Source: Pedobacter sp. Bi126 (GTDB taxonomy: Bacteria; Bacteroidota; Bacteroidia; Sphingobacteriales; Sphingobacteriaceae). Taken from it: a DNA stretch of 64,000 nt. Location: the NCBI RefSeq assembly GCF_918698245.1, contig NZ_CAKKMS010000002.1:124001-188000 (forward strand), written 5' to 3'. The translations under genes were made by a program, and so were the position numbers. A model generated the notes under the pieces. The model saw only the letters and a program-made list of their open reading frames with translations, was not told the origin of the DNA and ran no database searches. Positions 6,429 to 15,112 of this stretch are shown here, piece after piece; within the stretch, counting starts at the first letter, position 1, and each line of letters starts with the position of its first letter.

Positions 6429-7697
6429 TTATACGGTTCGATTCTTCATCACCATCTGGCAGGTATGACGGCTTTTAACTTCCAATAAAATATCCTTATC
6501 AACCGTTACACGATCAATAGTTTGTTGGTTATAATAGCGGATGGTTACCAGTTCCAGACCCTTATTGTATCTTACTGTAAATTCTTGAGAAAGGTCTTTG
6601 ATCAGTTTTTCAATTTGAGTAGGGTGATCATCAACGCTTACCGAAAAGCTGATAGCAGAGTTAAGCATGGTATTGATTTTGATCCGGTGTGTATGGAAAA
6701 GCTCAAAAATATTGCTCAGGTTTTCTTCTATAATAAAAGAATAATCTTTTGGGAAAATAGAAATCAACGCCTGGTTAACCTTAAAGATAAAAGAGGGGAT
6801 AGGCAATGGGTTGTTTTCTTTGGTAATTGCTGTTCCTGAGCCCTCAGGTTGAATAAATGACCTTACAAAAAGCGGAATCCCTTTATTTTGAAGCGGTTTT
6901 ATTGTTTTTGGATGGATTACCGTTGCACCATAATAAGTAAGCTCTATCGCATCGTGATAAGAAAGCTGGGCAATTTTTTCTGTCTCATCAAACCATTTCG
7001 GATCTGCATTTAATACCCCGGGAACATCCTTCCAGATGGTTAGTGCAGCGGCATCTAAGCAGGAAGCAAATATGGCTGCCGAATAGTCAGAACCTTCCCT
7101 GCCTAAAGTTGTGGTGTAGTTTTCGCTGGTGCCGCCAATAAATCCTTGTGTTACAATAATGTTGTCGGTTAAGAGTGGTAATAAGTCTTTTTGTATAATC
7201 TGATTGGTTTTTGCCCAATCTACTTTTCCTTCGCGGTAGGTATTGTCAGTCTGGATATAGTTTCGAGCATCTATCCAAAGGGCTTTATTACCTGTTTCGT
7301 TTAACCAGGCTGCCACAATTTTTGTAGAAACCACTTCTCCTATAGATACAATCTGGTCGTATATGTAATCAGGGTTGTTATCCGGTTCATCTTCAATCAG
7401 CCAGTCAATTTCAACAAATGTGTTAGCCACATCATCATAAACAGGATTGGCTTTGCCTTGAAACAGCTCATCTATAATACTGAAATGGAAATGTTTAATC
7501 TCATCAAAAATTGCATGCGCTTCATCACTTTGTGATAAAAATGCCTGCGTTAACTTTTCCAGTTTATCAGTAATCTTACCCATCGCCGAAATTACAATCA
7601 GAAGGTTTCCTTTTTTGTAATCGCGGACAATATTGGCCAGATTTTTCACTCCATCTGCATCTTTTACCGAGGCACCACCAAACTTAAAAATATCCAT
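6429..7697 (-). CDS. Aspartate kinase (monofunctional)
   Basis: The 422-residue protein starts with the kinase motif FKFGGASV and contains TLGREGSDYSA, the aspartokinase substrate/nucleotide loop. The last 130 residues fit tandem ACT regulatory domains. It phosphorylates aspartate in the first step of Lys, Thr, Met and diaminopimelate synthesis. The ATG at 7697 is preferred over an upstream in-frame ATG at 7736, because the latter overlaps the preceding gene and adds residues before the conserved MDIFKFGG start. One nucleotide separates it from the GNAT gene upstream, so the three genes YggS, GNAT and kinase form a tight operon. No homoserine dehydrogenase domain is fused. Confidence 0.93.
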   Translation of the reverse strand: MDIFKFGGASVKDADGVKNLANIVRDYKKGNLLIVISAMGKITDKLEKLTQAFLSQSDEAHAIFDEIKHFHFSIIDELFQGKANPVYDDVANTFVEIDWLIEDEPDNNPDYIYDQIVSIGEVVSTKIVAAWLNETGNKALWIDARNYIQTDNTYREGKVDWAKTNQIIQKDLLPLLTDNIIVTQGFIGGTSENYTTTLGREGSDYSAAIFASCLDAAALTIWKDVPGVLNADPKWFDETEKIAQLSYHDAIELTYYGATVIHPKTIKPLQNKGIPLFVRSFIQPEGSGTAITKENNPLPIPSFIFKVNQALISIFPKDYSFIIEENLSNIFELFHTHRIKINTMLNSAISFSVSVDDHPTQIEKLIKDLSQEFTVRYNKGLELVTIRYYNQQTIDRVTVDKDILLEVKSRHTCQMVMKNRTV

Positions 7698-7698
7698 A

Positions 7699-8166
7699 TT
7701 AAAATGCCTTGATTTGTTCTTTAGAGAAAGCCGCATTTAACCAGCCACTTTCTAAATGTGCTTTATATTTATTGTAAAAATTTATTGCAGGTTCGTTCCA
7801 GTCTAATACCTGCCAAACCATGCCGCTATAATTACCGTTTTTAGCCTCTTCTATCACTTTTTCGAATAATACTTTACCCAAGCCTTTTCCTCTAAATTCT
7901 TCTGTTACGATAAAATCTTCGAGATATAACCTGCATCCTTTCCATGTAGAGTAGCGTGTATAGTATAGCGCGAAGCCCACTATTGTATTATTTACCTCGG
8001 CTACATAAGCTTTCCATACCGGGTTTTTGCCAAACCCCGCATCGATAAATTGATCTAAGGTAACTGTCACTTCTTCAGGGGCACGCTCATAGATGGCCAG
8101 CTCATTAATTAATTCCAATATCCTTGGACAATCTTCTGCAGTCGCAAATCTGATGTTAAAATCCAT
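7699..8166 (-). CDS. GNAT-family N-acetyltransferase (diamine acetyltransferase-like)
   Basis: The 155-residue single-domain GNAT protein has acetyl-CoA-binding motif A around EEFRGKGLGKVLFE and the strand LYLEDFIVTEE before it. The pattern ELAIYERAPEEV near residue 25 and WNEPAINFYNK near the C-terminus is typical of spermidine/spermine- and thialysine-type acetyltransferases. The likely reaction is acetylation of a small polyamine or amino-acid amine; the actual substrate is not visible. It sits between YggS and aspartokinase with 1-nt gaps on both sides. Confidence 0.85.
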   Translation of the reverse strand: MDFNIRFATAEDCPRILELINELAIYERAPEEVTVTLDQFIDAGFGKNPVWKAYVAEVNNTIVGFALYYTRYSTWKGCRLYLEDFIVTEEFRGKGLGKVLFEKVIEEAKNGNYSGMVWQVLDWNEPAINFYNKYKAHLESGWLNAAFSKEQIKAF

Positions 8167-8167
8167 A

Positions 8168-8869
8168 TTAATTCGCCGTATTATCGTTTTTGAAATGTTT
8201 AATTACCCTTTTTCCGAAAATACTGCTACCAATGCGTACCATTGTACTTCCTTCTTCAATTGCAATTTTATAATCTGCACTCATTCCAGTCGATATTTCC
8301 TTAAAAGCATCGTCTTTACGGAAAAAGCTCACTTTAATACCATCAAAAAATACTTTTAGTTCCTGAAACTCGGTCGTAATCTGCTTTTCGTTCTTAGTAT
8401 TAGTGGCTATCCCCATTAAACCCACAATACGGATATTTTTCAATTCGGCTAAGTCTTCGGCACGTAGCAATTCGATCACTTCATCAAAACCAAGTCCGAA
8501 TTTAGTGTCTTCATCTGCAATGTAAACCTGTAATAAACAATCAATTACGCGTTTGCTTTTTGCAGCCTGTTTATTGATTTCCTGTAGCAGTTTCAAACTG
8601 TCGACCCCATGAATAAGTTTTACAAAAGGAGCAATGTATTTTACCTTATTACTTTGTAAATGGCCAATAAGATGCCATTCGATATCGTTTGGAAGTTGCG
8701 CCTGTTTATCTACCATTTCTTGTACATGGTTTTCTCCAAAAATGCGCTGTCCGGCGTTGTAGGCTTCTAAAATTGATTCTACTGGTTGTGTTTTTGAAAC
8801 GGCAATTAGTTTTACCCCGCCTGATTCAACTTCGCTTTTATATTGTTTAAGATTATCAGCTATGCTCAT
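8168..8869 (-). CDS. YggS/PLPBP-family pyridoxal phosphate homeostasis protein
   Basis: The 233-residue alanine-racemase-like barrel has the PLP lysine in LIAVSKTQ, the signature FGENHVQE, and WHLIGHLQSNK. These are the three hallmark motifs of the YggS family. The family binds PLP without known catalysis and keeps vitamin B6 and amino-acid pools balanced. It is the first gene of the minus-strand operon YggS-GNAT-aspartokinase. Its start is divergent from the DUF4296/mutS2 pair with about 70 nt between them. Confidence 0.92.
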   Translation of the reverse strand: MSIADNLKQYKSEVESGGVKLIAVSKTQPVESILEAYNAGQRIFGENHVQEMVDKQAQLPNDIEWHLIGHLQSNKVKYIAPFVKLIHGVDSLKLLQEINKQAAKSKRVIDCLLQVYIADEDTKFGLGFDEVIELLRAEDLAELKNIRIVGLMGIATNTKNEKQITTEFQELKVFFDGIKVSFFRKDDAFKEISTGMSADYKIAIEEGSTMVRIGSSIFGKRVIKHFKNDNTAN

Positions 8870-8938
8870 TTATAACTATTTTTGGTAAAATTAATAACCT
8901 TGCCGCAATTTGGGCAAAAAATAATATTTAAATTAAGC

Positions 8939-9496
8939 ATGAAGAGATTAATATGGGTTTTAATGACAGCTATATTATGGTTTGGTTGCAAACCTGGTAT
9001 ACCTGATGGCATTATTAAACCTGATAAAATGGAAAAGATTTTATACGATATGCACATTGTTGATGGATACCTTTCAAGTATTTATGTAGTAGATTCAGCA
9101 AAGAAGGTAGCAGCAGCTTATTATAAAGGGATTTATAAAAAATTTGGTACAGATTCTGCCGAATATAACAGGAGTTTAATATGGTATAATACCAACCCTG
9201 TAGCATTGGAGGCGATGTATAAAAACATACAAAAATTGTTAGCCAAGCAAAAAAAGGGAACAGCATTAGCTGATCTGATAATCAAGAAAAAAGCATTTAG
9301 AGCCGACTCTTTAGTGATAGCAAAGAAATTTAAGGCCGATTCTCTTGCGATCAGAAAAAAAATGAAACCAGATTCTTTATCGAAGGTTAAAGCAGTTGCT
9401 GAAATTGCAAAGAAGAAAAAACAGGCCGATTCATTAATTAATATAAAAAAAGCTGGCTTATCGGAAGTAGTTCCAAGTCCAGCTATTGTACAATAA
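8939..9496 (+). CDS. DUF4296 lipoprotein
   Basis: The 185-residue protein starts with a short signal peptide and the lipobox LWFGC. It is followed by DKMEKILYDMHIVDGYLSS, matching the DUF4296 domain common in Bacteroidota. The last 75 residues are Lys/Ala-rich with four ADSL or PDSL units spaced about every 12 residues, probably helical or coiled. The ATG at 8939 is used because an in-frame upstream start (8882) would precede the signal peptide. It ends 1 nt before mutS2 and is probably co-transcribed. The function is unknown. Confidence 0.8.
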   Translation: MKRLIWVLMTAILWFGCKPGIPDGIIKPDKMEKILYDMHIVDGYLSSIYVVDSAKKVAAAYYKGIYKKFGTDSAEYNRSLIWYNTNPVALEAMYKNIQKLLAKQKKGTALADLIIKKKAFRADSLVIAKKFKADSLAIRKKMKPDSLSKVKAVAEIAKKKKQADSLINIKKAGLSEVVPSPAIVQ

Positions 9497-9497
9497 T

Positions 9498-11876
9498 ATG
9501 TTATATCCCGAAAACTGTTTAGAACGTTTAGGTTTTGTTGAGATCAGGCAACTGATTAGCAAACATTGTTTAAGTCCGATGGGGCAAACAATGGTAGAGA
9601 AGATGCAGGTGATGAACCGTTTTGATCAGATTGATAAGTTTTTACGTCAAACAAACGAGTTTAAAAGTATCCTGCAAAATCAGGAACCTCTACAGATTAA
9701 TACCTTTTTTGATATTAAGTCGCTGGTTGAAAAAATCAGGGTTGAAGGCACTTATCTATTGGAAGATGAGTGGTTTCAGGTATACACTTCGTTACATACT
9801 GTTTTCTCAGTACTCCGTTTTTTCGAAGAACGTGCAGAAGTATATCCTACGCTAGAAGCTTTATTTGAGCATCTGCCGATCGAAAAAACGATCCTTCGTA
9901 AAATAGAAAGCGTTATAGATGCCAAAGGAAAGATCAAACCAAATGCATCAAAAGAATTGCAGGAGATTACCTCTGCCATTTCGAAGGCCGAACAAGATGT
10001 GCGTAAGCGAATGGATTCGATCTACAAGCAGGCTATTGCCAATAACTGGGTTGCCGATGGTAGTTTAACCATTCGTGATGGTAGAATGTGTATTCCGGTT
10101 TTGGCTGAGAACAAGCGTAAACTCAAGGGCTTTATACACGATGAATCGGCAACAGGGCAGACGGTTTACATTGAGCCTGAAGAAGTATTTACCTTAAATA
10201 ATAAGTTGCGCGACTTAGAGTTTGACAAGCGCCGGGAAATTATTAAGATTTTAATTGCGCTAACGGACGATTTGCGGCCATACTCGCCATTATTGCTTTC
10301 TTACCATGGTTTCCTTACCAAACTGGATTTTGTTCGTGCAAAGGCTTTATTTGCGATGGATATTGAAGCTGAAATGCCAGGTTTGTTAAAAGAGTCTAAA
10401 ACCAAGCTGATTAATGCAAGGCACCCTTTGTTATCGATTTCATTTGCTGCAGAAAAGAAAACGGTTACACCCTTAAATATCCATATAGATGCCGAAACCC
10501 GGGTGGTATTGGTATCAGGGCCAAATGCAGGCGGTAAATCGGTTTGTATGAAAACCGTTGGCCTTTTGCAGATTATGTTGCAAACAGGTTTGTTAATTCC
10601 GGTTGATGCAAATAGTGAAGTGGGTATTTTTGAAAATATTTTTGCCGATATCGGCGATGACCAATCTATAGAAAGTGATTTAAGTACTTACAGTGCACAC
10701 TTAAAAAAGATGCGCTATTTTGTAGAGCATGCTTCGCCAAAAACGATGGTGCTGATTGATGAGTTTGGTACCGGAACCGATCCGCAGTTTGGAGGACCAA
10801 TGGCTGAAGCTGTTTTAGAGGTGTTGAACAATAAAAAGGTTAGGGGGGTAATTACTACCCACTATTCTAATTTAAAGCTTTTTGCAGGTAATACACCTGG
10901 TTTGGAAAATGCATCAATGCTTTTTGATAATGCCAAAATGAAACCGCTCTACATTTTAGAAATGGGTAAACCTGGTAGTTCTTATGCATTCGAAATCGCT
11001 CAGAATATTGGTTTGCCAAAAGAGGTAATCGAGCTGGCTAAAGAAAAAACAGGATCTAACCAGAACCGAGTAGATACCATGCTTATTGATCTGGAGCGCG
11101 AAAAGAAAAATGTTTACGACGCCAAAGTAAGTTTAGCCAATCAGCAGAATAAAGCTAAAAACTTGGTTGCCGAAAATGAAAAGTTGAAAAGCTTTTTAGA
11201 GGAGAATAGAAAGGTACTGATTAAAGAAGCGAAACAAGAGGCGCAGAATATTATTAAAAATGCCAATAAACTGGTTGAAAACACCATTGCCGAGATTAAG
11301 GAAAAGCAAGCTGATAAAGAAGTAACTAAAGAACTCCGCCAGAATTTGCAAAAAGAGCTGGTTAAAAATACTATTCCGAAAGAGCGCTCTAAACCAGTAC
11401 AGGTAATTGTTGGTGGTGAAATTGGAATTGGTGATTTAGTGAAATTTACGGATAGTGAAACCATTGGTCAGGTTTTAGAAATTAACCGCAATGAATTGGT
11501 TTTGGCTATCGGCGATTTACGATCGACTATTAAAAAGAACCGCGTTCAAAAAGTGAGTAACCGGGAAGCTAAAAAAGTAGTTCAAAGCAGTGCAAATTCT
11601 TTTGCAGGGCGCATGAATGATGCCGTATCTGGTTTCAGGGCCGAACTTGATCTTCGTGGAAAACGAACTGAAGATGCCCTCTTTGAAGTAGAGAAGTATT
11701 TAGATAAAGCCATTATGCTTGGCTTTCCGTCCATTAAGCTGATTCACGGTAAAGGTGATGGTATTTTGCGGAAAATGATCAGAGAATACCTGCGTAAATA
11801 TAGTCAGGTAAATAGGATGGAAGATGAACATGCTGATCGAGGCGGGGATGGGATTACTTATGTGTATTTGAATTGA
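9498..11876 (+). CDS. mutS2: MutS2 (MutS-like ATPase with Smr domain)
   Basis: The 792-residue protein has an N-terminal lever/clamp region, a Walker A motif at about residue 341 (GPNAGGKS), a Walker B motif (LIDEFGTGTDP) and a C-terminal Smr domain (about 712-792) with DLRGKRTEDA and IHGKGDG. It lacks the MutS mismatch-recognition domain. MutS2 acts on recombination intermediates or rescues collided ribosomes, depending on species. The ATG at 9498 gives the normal LYPENCLERLGF start. It is probably translated together with the DUF4296 lipoprotein, whose stop is at 9496. Confidence 0.95.
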   Translation: MLYPENCLERLGFVEIRQLISKHCLSPMGQTMVEKMQVMNRFDQIDKFLRQTNEFKSILQNQEPLQINTFFDIKSLVEKIRVEGTYLLEDEWFQVYTSLHTVFSVLRFFEERAEVYPTLEALFEHLPIEKTILRKIESVIDAKGKIKPNASKELQEITSAISKAEQDVRKRMDSIYKQAIANNWVADGSLTIRDGRMCIPVLAENKRKLKGFIHDESATGQTVYIEPEEVFTLNNKLRDLEFDKRREIIKILIALTDDLRPYSPLLLSYHGFLTKLDFVRAKALFAMDIEAEMPGLLKESKTKLINARHPLLSISFAAEKKTVTPLNIHIDAETRVVLVSGPNAGGKSVCMKTVGLLQIMLQTGLLIPVDANSEVGIFENIFADIGDDQSIESDLSTYSAHLKKMRYFVEHASPKTMVLIDEFGTGTDPQFGGPMAEAVLEVLNNKKVRGVITTHYSNLKLFAGNTPGLENASMLFDNAKMKPLYILEMGKPGSSYAFEIAQNIGLPKEVIELAKEKTGSNQNRVDTMLIDLEREKKNVYDAKVSLANQQNKAKNLVAENEKLKSFLEENRKVLIKEAKQEAQNIIKNANKLVENTIAEIKEKQADKEVTKELRQNLQKELVKNTIPKERSKPVQVIVGGEIGIGDLVKFTDSETIGQVLEINRNELVLAIGDLRSTIKKNRVQKVSNREAKKVVQSSANSFAGRMNDAVSGFRAELDLRGKRTEDALFEVEKYLDKAIMLGFPSIKLIHGKGDGILRKMIREYLRKYSQVNRMEDEHADRGGDGITYVYLN

Positions 11877-11957
11877 TGTTGTGAGATAAGAGATGTGAGA
11901 CATGAGATTTAAGTTGCCTAGGCGTCCTCTCGACTGAAGCAAAGCGGAATAGTTGTG

Positions 11958-12025
11958 GTGTCGGATGTTACCATCCGACACTAAATCATTTTTTTGAAAA
12001 TCTGTCAGATGGTAACATCTGACAG
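11958..12025. repeat. Pair of related palindromes between mutS2 and the sugar dehydrogenase
   Basis: Two hairpins lie 20 nt apart. GTGTCGGATG-TTAC-CATCCGACAC (11958-11981) and CTGTCAGATG-GTAA-CATCTGACAG (12002-12025) each have perfect 10-bp arms and a 4-nt loop. The two are homologous, and their loops are reverse complements (TTAC and GTAA), so the pair is itself an imperfect larger inverted repeat. There is no T-run, so they are probably not ordinary terminators. Confidence 0.6.
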
Positions 12026-12134
12026 CAATCTAAAAGCTAATTATATAAAGATTTTGCTGCGCAGAGCACTTCGTGGTTCTCGGCTGTGCTGTGCTTCGCT
12101 CGAAATGATGTCCGCCCAATAAAAACAAAACTTT

Positions 12135-12173
12135 ATAACCGTAACGTTGTTATTTATAAAACGTTACGGTTAT
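12135..12173 (+). promoter_or_regulatory. Perfect 14-bp inverted repeat covering the start codon of the sugar dehydrogenase gene
   Basis: ATAACCGTAACGTT (12135-12148) and its exact complement (12160-12173) flank an 11-nt AT-rich loop. The right arm ends inside the ATG at 12172. It could be an operator for a dimeric repressor or an mRNA hairpin that hides the start codon. Confidence 0.5.
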
Positions 12174-13260
12174 GAGGGCAATACTACTCTGCTTATTTGT
12201 AATGCTATTCGTTACAAATTGCAAAAAGAATGGTGATGATAGTGACGATCCGGGTAATTTACCCGATGTAGAATTAAAATCAAAAGTAGTTGTATCCGGA
12301 TTGAGCTTTCCCTGGGAAATTGCGTATGGCCCTGATAATTTCATCTGGTTTACCGAAAAAGCAGGTAAAATTAGTCGTTTAAACCCTGCCAATGGGCAAG
12401 TAACGCCTTTACTTACCATAACCGAAGTGCGTACCAACGGAGAAGGCGGCTTACTTGGAATGACACTCCATCCCGATTTTACCAGTAACCCTTATGTTTA
12501 TGTAATTTATGGCTATGGAAGTACCTATAAAGCCAAAGTGGTGCGTTATACTTACGCTGGTGGAAATTTAACGAGTCCGCAGGTATTATTGGATCAGATT
12601 CCTGCTGCTTCAATCCACAATGGTTCGCGTTTGCTGATTAGTGGCGGTAAACTATTTATCAGTACTGGCGATGCTGCTGATACTGGCAATCCTCAAAATG
12701 TTAACTCTTTAGCGGGTAAAATTTTAAGGATAAATTTAGATGGCTCGATCCCCGGTGATAACCCTTATCCAAATAACCCGGTTTGGTCTTTAGGGCATCG
12801 AAATGCACAAGGATTAACCCAGGTGGGCAATAAAATTTTTTCTTCGGAGCATGGCCCTGATTCAGATGATGAGATTAATATTATCGAAAAGGGAAGAAAC
12901 TACGGATGGCCAAATATTAAGGGTTTTTGTAATGAAAGTGGAGAACAATCGTTCTGCAGTTCCAACAATGTGGCAGAGCCATTAATCAATTGGACACCAA
13001 CTATTGCACCCAGCGGTTTAGCTTATTACAATTCAGATTATATTCCGCAGTTTAAAAATTCGTTACTATTGGCAGTACTAAAAGGGACTAAATTGATGCA
13101 GCTTAAATTAGACGATGCTCAAACAAAAATTACTGGAACGAAAGATTTTTATGTAAACACTTATGGTAGGATAAGGGCTGTTTGCCAATCGCCTGAAGGG
13201 AAAATTTATATCTGTACCAGTAACGGAAGCGATGATAAAATTGTGGAAATTGCTAAATAG
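12172..13260 (+). CDS. PQQ-dependent sugar dehydrogenase-like lipoprotein (glucose/sorbosone dehydrogenase family)
   Basis: The 362-residue protein has a signal peptide and lipobox (FVTNC, Cys 17), then a beta-propeller of the glucose/sorbosone dehydrogenase family. Visible motifs include SFPWEIAYGPD, GGLLGMTLHPDF, IHNGSRL (HNG active-site loop), GHRNAQGL and SSEHGPDSDDEINI, all typical of the soluble-glucose-dehydrogenase (YliI-like) fold. It likely oxidises sugars in the periplasm with PQQ as cofactor, but no PQQ synthesis genes are in the window. The start codon lies in an inverted repeat; an alternative ATG at 12202 would leave a signal peptide without its positive charge. Confidence 0.85.
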   Translation: MRAILLCLFVMLFVTNCKKNGDDSDDPGNLPDVELKSKVVVSGLSFPWEIAYGPDNFIWFTEKAGKISRLNPANGQVTPLLTITEVRTNGEGGLLGMTLHPDFTSNPYVYVIYGYGSTYKAKVVRYTYAGGNLTSPQVLLDQIPAASIHNGSRLLISGGKLFISTGDAADTGNPQNVNSLAGKILRINLDGSIPGDNPYPNNPVWSLGHRNAQGLTQVGNKIFSSEHGPDSDDEINIIEKGRNYGWPNIKGFCNESGEQSFCSSNNVAEPLINWTPTIAPSGLAYYNSDYIPQFKNSLLLAVLKGTKLMQLKLDDAQTKITGTKDFYVNTYGRIRAVCQSPEGKIYICTSNGSDDKIVEIAK

Positions 13261-13262
13261 GC

Positions 13263-13427
13263 TTATTTCTTTTTATTGCCAGGGCACTTCTTACAGCGTT
13301 TACCTTTTTTGAATTTCTCACAACATTTTTTGTGCTCAGCCGTACAGCTGAAAATAAAACCCATGCCTTTTTGAAATTCAGGATCGGTGGGTAGTATGAA
13401 TAGACTTTCTTCTCTCTCGTAAACCAT
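13263..13427 (-). CDS. Small Cys/Lys-rich protein (54 aa)
   Basis: This short gene reads from the ATG at 13425-13427 to the TAA at 13263. The N-terminus is acidic (VYEREESLFILPTDP), the middle has GMGFIFSCT, and the C-terminus has five Cys among many Lys (HKKCCEKFKKGKRCKKCPG). CxxC at KRCKKCPG and the CC pair suggest metal binding or nucleic-acid binding. A TACCTTTG -7 box lies 8 nt upstream of the ATG. A longer overlapping frame (13253-13435) lacks this coherent composition. The function is unknown. Confidence 0.6.
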   Translation of the reverse strand: MVYEREESLFILPTDPEFQKGMGFIFSCTAEHKKCCEKFKKGKRCKKCPGNKKK

Positions 13428-13434
13428 TGCTGCA

Positions 13435-13442
13435 CAAAGGTA
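13435..13442 (-). promoter_or_regulatory. -7 element immediately upstream of the small Cys-rich gene
   Basis: On the minus strand this reads TACCTTTG (TAnnTTTG). The gap to the ATG is only 7 nt, so transcription would begin at or next to the start codon, suggesting a leaderless or almost leaderless mRNA. Confidence 0.45.
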
Positions 13443-13557
13443 ATAGTTATTTAGATTAATTCCAATTAATTAATATTCCTGGAAGATTTAAAAATTATAA
13501 ATGCTACATTTTTGAAGGCAATTTGTAATTTAGCGAACTAACCAAAAAATTCATAAG

Positions 13558-14259
13558 ATGATAAATAAAGTGGTATCTGGAGCTGAAGAGGCTATCAAAG
13601 ATATATCAGATGGTGCTACCCTTATGCTCGGTGGTTTCGGGCTTTGCGGTATTCCAGAAAATTGCATTAATGCTTTGGTAAACAAGCAGGTGAAAAATTT
13701 AACCTGTATCTCTAATAATGCTGGTGTTGATGATTTTGGTATTGGTTTAATGCTAAAACAACGCCAGGTTAAAAAAATGATTTCTTCGTATGTAGGTGAA
13801 AATGCCGAATTTGAAAGGCAACTGCTAAGTGGCGAACTTGAAGTAGACCTTATTCCACAAGGTACTTTGGCTACGCGTTGCCTGGCAGCCGGATATGGTA
13901 TGCCTGCAATTTTTACCCCTGCGGGTGTGGGTACCGAAGTGGCAGAAGGCAAAGAAGTGCGCAATTTTGATGGCAAGGATTATTTAATGGAATATGCTTT
14001 TGATGCTGATTTCGCTATTGTTAAAGCTTGGAAAGGTGATACCGCTGGGAATTTGATCTTCAGGTCTACCAGCCGCAACTTTAACCCTATAATGGCTATG
14101 GCAGGTAAAGTAACCATTGCCGAAGTAGAAGAATTGGTAGAAGCTGGCGAATTAGATCCGGATTATATCCATACACCTGGTATTTATGTTCATCGGATTT
14201 TTCAAGGGAAAGATTATGAGAAAAGAATCGAGCAGCGAACGGTGAGGAAGGTTCAATAG
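13558..14259 (+). CDS. scoA: 3-oxoacid CoA-transferase subunit A
   Basis: The 233-residue protein has the family I CoA-transferase glycine-rich motif [11 protein letters not shown] near the N-terminus, plus [11 protein letters not shown] and [15 protein letters not shown], which are typical of the alpha subunit. With subunit B it moves CoA from succinyl-CoA to acetoacetate, for ketone-body or branched-chain amino-acid breakdown in the cytoplasm. Subunit B follows after 57 nt. A thiolase that would use the product is at 46026-47201, not linked. Confidence 0.94.
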   Translation: MINKVVSGAEEAIKDISDGATLMLGGFGLCGIPENCINALVNKQVKNLTCISNNAGVDDFGIGLMLKQRQVKKMISSYVGENAEFERQLLSGELEVDLIPQGTLATRCLAAGYGMPAIFTPAGVGTEVAEGKEVRNFDGKDYLMEYAFDADFAIVKAWKGDTAGNLIFRSTSRNFNPIMAMAGKVTIAEVEELVEAGELDPDYIHTPGIYVHRIFQGKDYEKRIEQRTVRKVQ

Positions 14260-14316
14260 TTCATTGGTGGTTCATTCACTCATTCGAAATTCTTTCAATC
14301 AATCATTAAAAAAAAT

Positions 14317-14976
14317 ATGTTTTCAAAAGAAGAAATCGCACAGCGTATTGCTAAAGAAATAAAAGACGGATACTATGTTAACCTTGGTATTGGCATACCT
14401 ACTTTGGTCGCCAATTATATTCCAAAAGGAATTAACGTCGTGTTACAGTCTGAAAACGGCTTATTGGGTATGGGGCCATTTCCTTTCGAAGGAGAGGAAG
14501 ATGCCGATTTAATTAACGCAGGGAAACAGACCATCACCACCTTGCCAGGATCGTCTATTTTTGATTCGGCAATGAGTTTTGGGATGATCCGTGCGCAAAA
14601 AGTAGATCTGACTATTCTGGGAGCCATGGAAGTATCAGAAAATGGAGATATTGCCAACTGGAAAATCCCTGGTAAAATGGTGAAGGGAATGGGAGGGGCT
14701 ATGGATTTGGTAGCATCGGCCAAAAATATTATTGTGGCGATGCAACACGTCAATAAAGCCGGAGAAAGTAAATTATTACCTAATTGTACTTTGCCTTTAA
14801 CTGGTGTAAAGTGCATCAAAAAAATTGTAACCGAATTGGCGGTTTTGGATATTCTGCCCGAAGGTGGTTTTAAACTTTTGGAGCGTGCACCAGGCGTAAG
14901 CATCGAATTTATACAACAATCTACGGCTGGAAGATTGGTAATAGAAGGTGAGATTCCTGAAATGAGGTTGGATTAA
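14317..14976 (+). CDS. scoB: 3-oxoacid CoA-transferase subunit B
   Basis: The 219-residue beta subunit has YVNLGIGIPTLVANY at the N-terminus and the catalytic glutamate motif QSENGLLGMGP. The Glu forms the covalent CoA thioester. MGGAMDLV and the C-terminal GGFKLLERAPGVS match the family. It is partner of the subunit A gene just upstream and probably in one transcript. The operon ends at the strong hairpin at 15074-15110. Confidence 0.94.
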   Translation: MFSKEEIAQRIAKEIKDGYYVNLGIGIPTLVANYIPKGINVVLQSENGLLGMGPFPFEGEEDADLINAGKQTITTLPGSSIFDSAMSFGMIRAQKVDLTILGAMEVSENGDIANWKIPGKMVKGMGGAMDLVASAKNIIVAMQHVNKAGESKLLPNCTLPLTGVKCIKKIVTELAVLDILPEGGFKLLERAPGVSIEFIQQSTAGRLVIEGEIPEMRLD

Positions 14977-15001
14977 TTGGTGATTGATTTTTAAAGAACG
15001 G

Positions 15002-15035
15002 TCGTCATTCCCGTGCAGGCGGGAATCTTAATGCA
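15002..15035. repeat. Half copy of the CGTCATTCCC/GGGAATCTT intergenic repeat
   Basis: The sequence CGTCATTCCCGTGCAGGCGGG followed by AATCTTAATGCA closely matches the reverse complement of the right half of the element at 39608-39682. It is noncoding. Confidence 0.5.
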
Positions 15036-15073
15036 CCCTGTAAACCCTATCAAGACATTACGATTCCTCGCAC

Positions 15074-15110
15074 AAAAAGAAGTCAAGCTTTAAAAGCTTG
15101 ACTTCTTTGA
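15074..15110. terminator. Bidirectional terminator between scoB and the uridine kinase gene
   Basis: AAAGAAGTCAAGCTTT (15076-15091) and its exact complement (15093-15108) form a 16-bp stem, with A-run and T-run sides. It lies between convergent genes and can end both transcripts. Confidence 0.85.
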
Positions 15111-15112
15111 AG

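Noticed and set aside
13253..13435. A 60-codon minus-strand frame overlapping the small Cys-rich gene
   Set aside because: Its composition is not coherent, whereas the alternative frame has clustered Cys/Lys and a start next to a promoter element.
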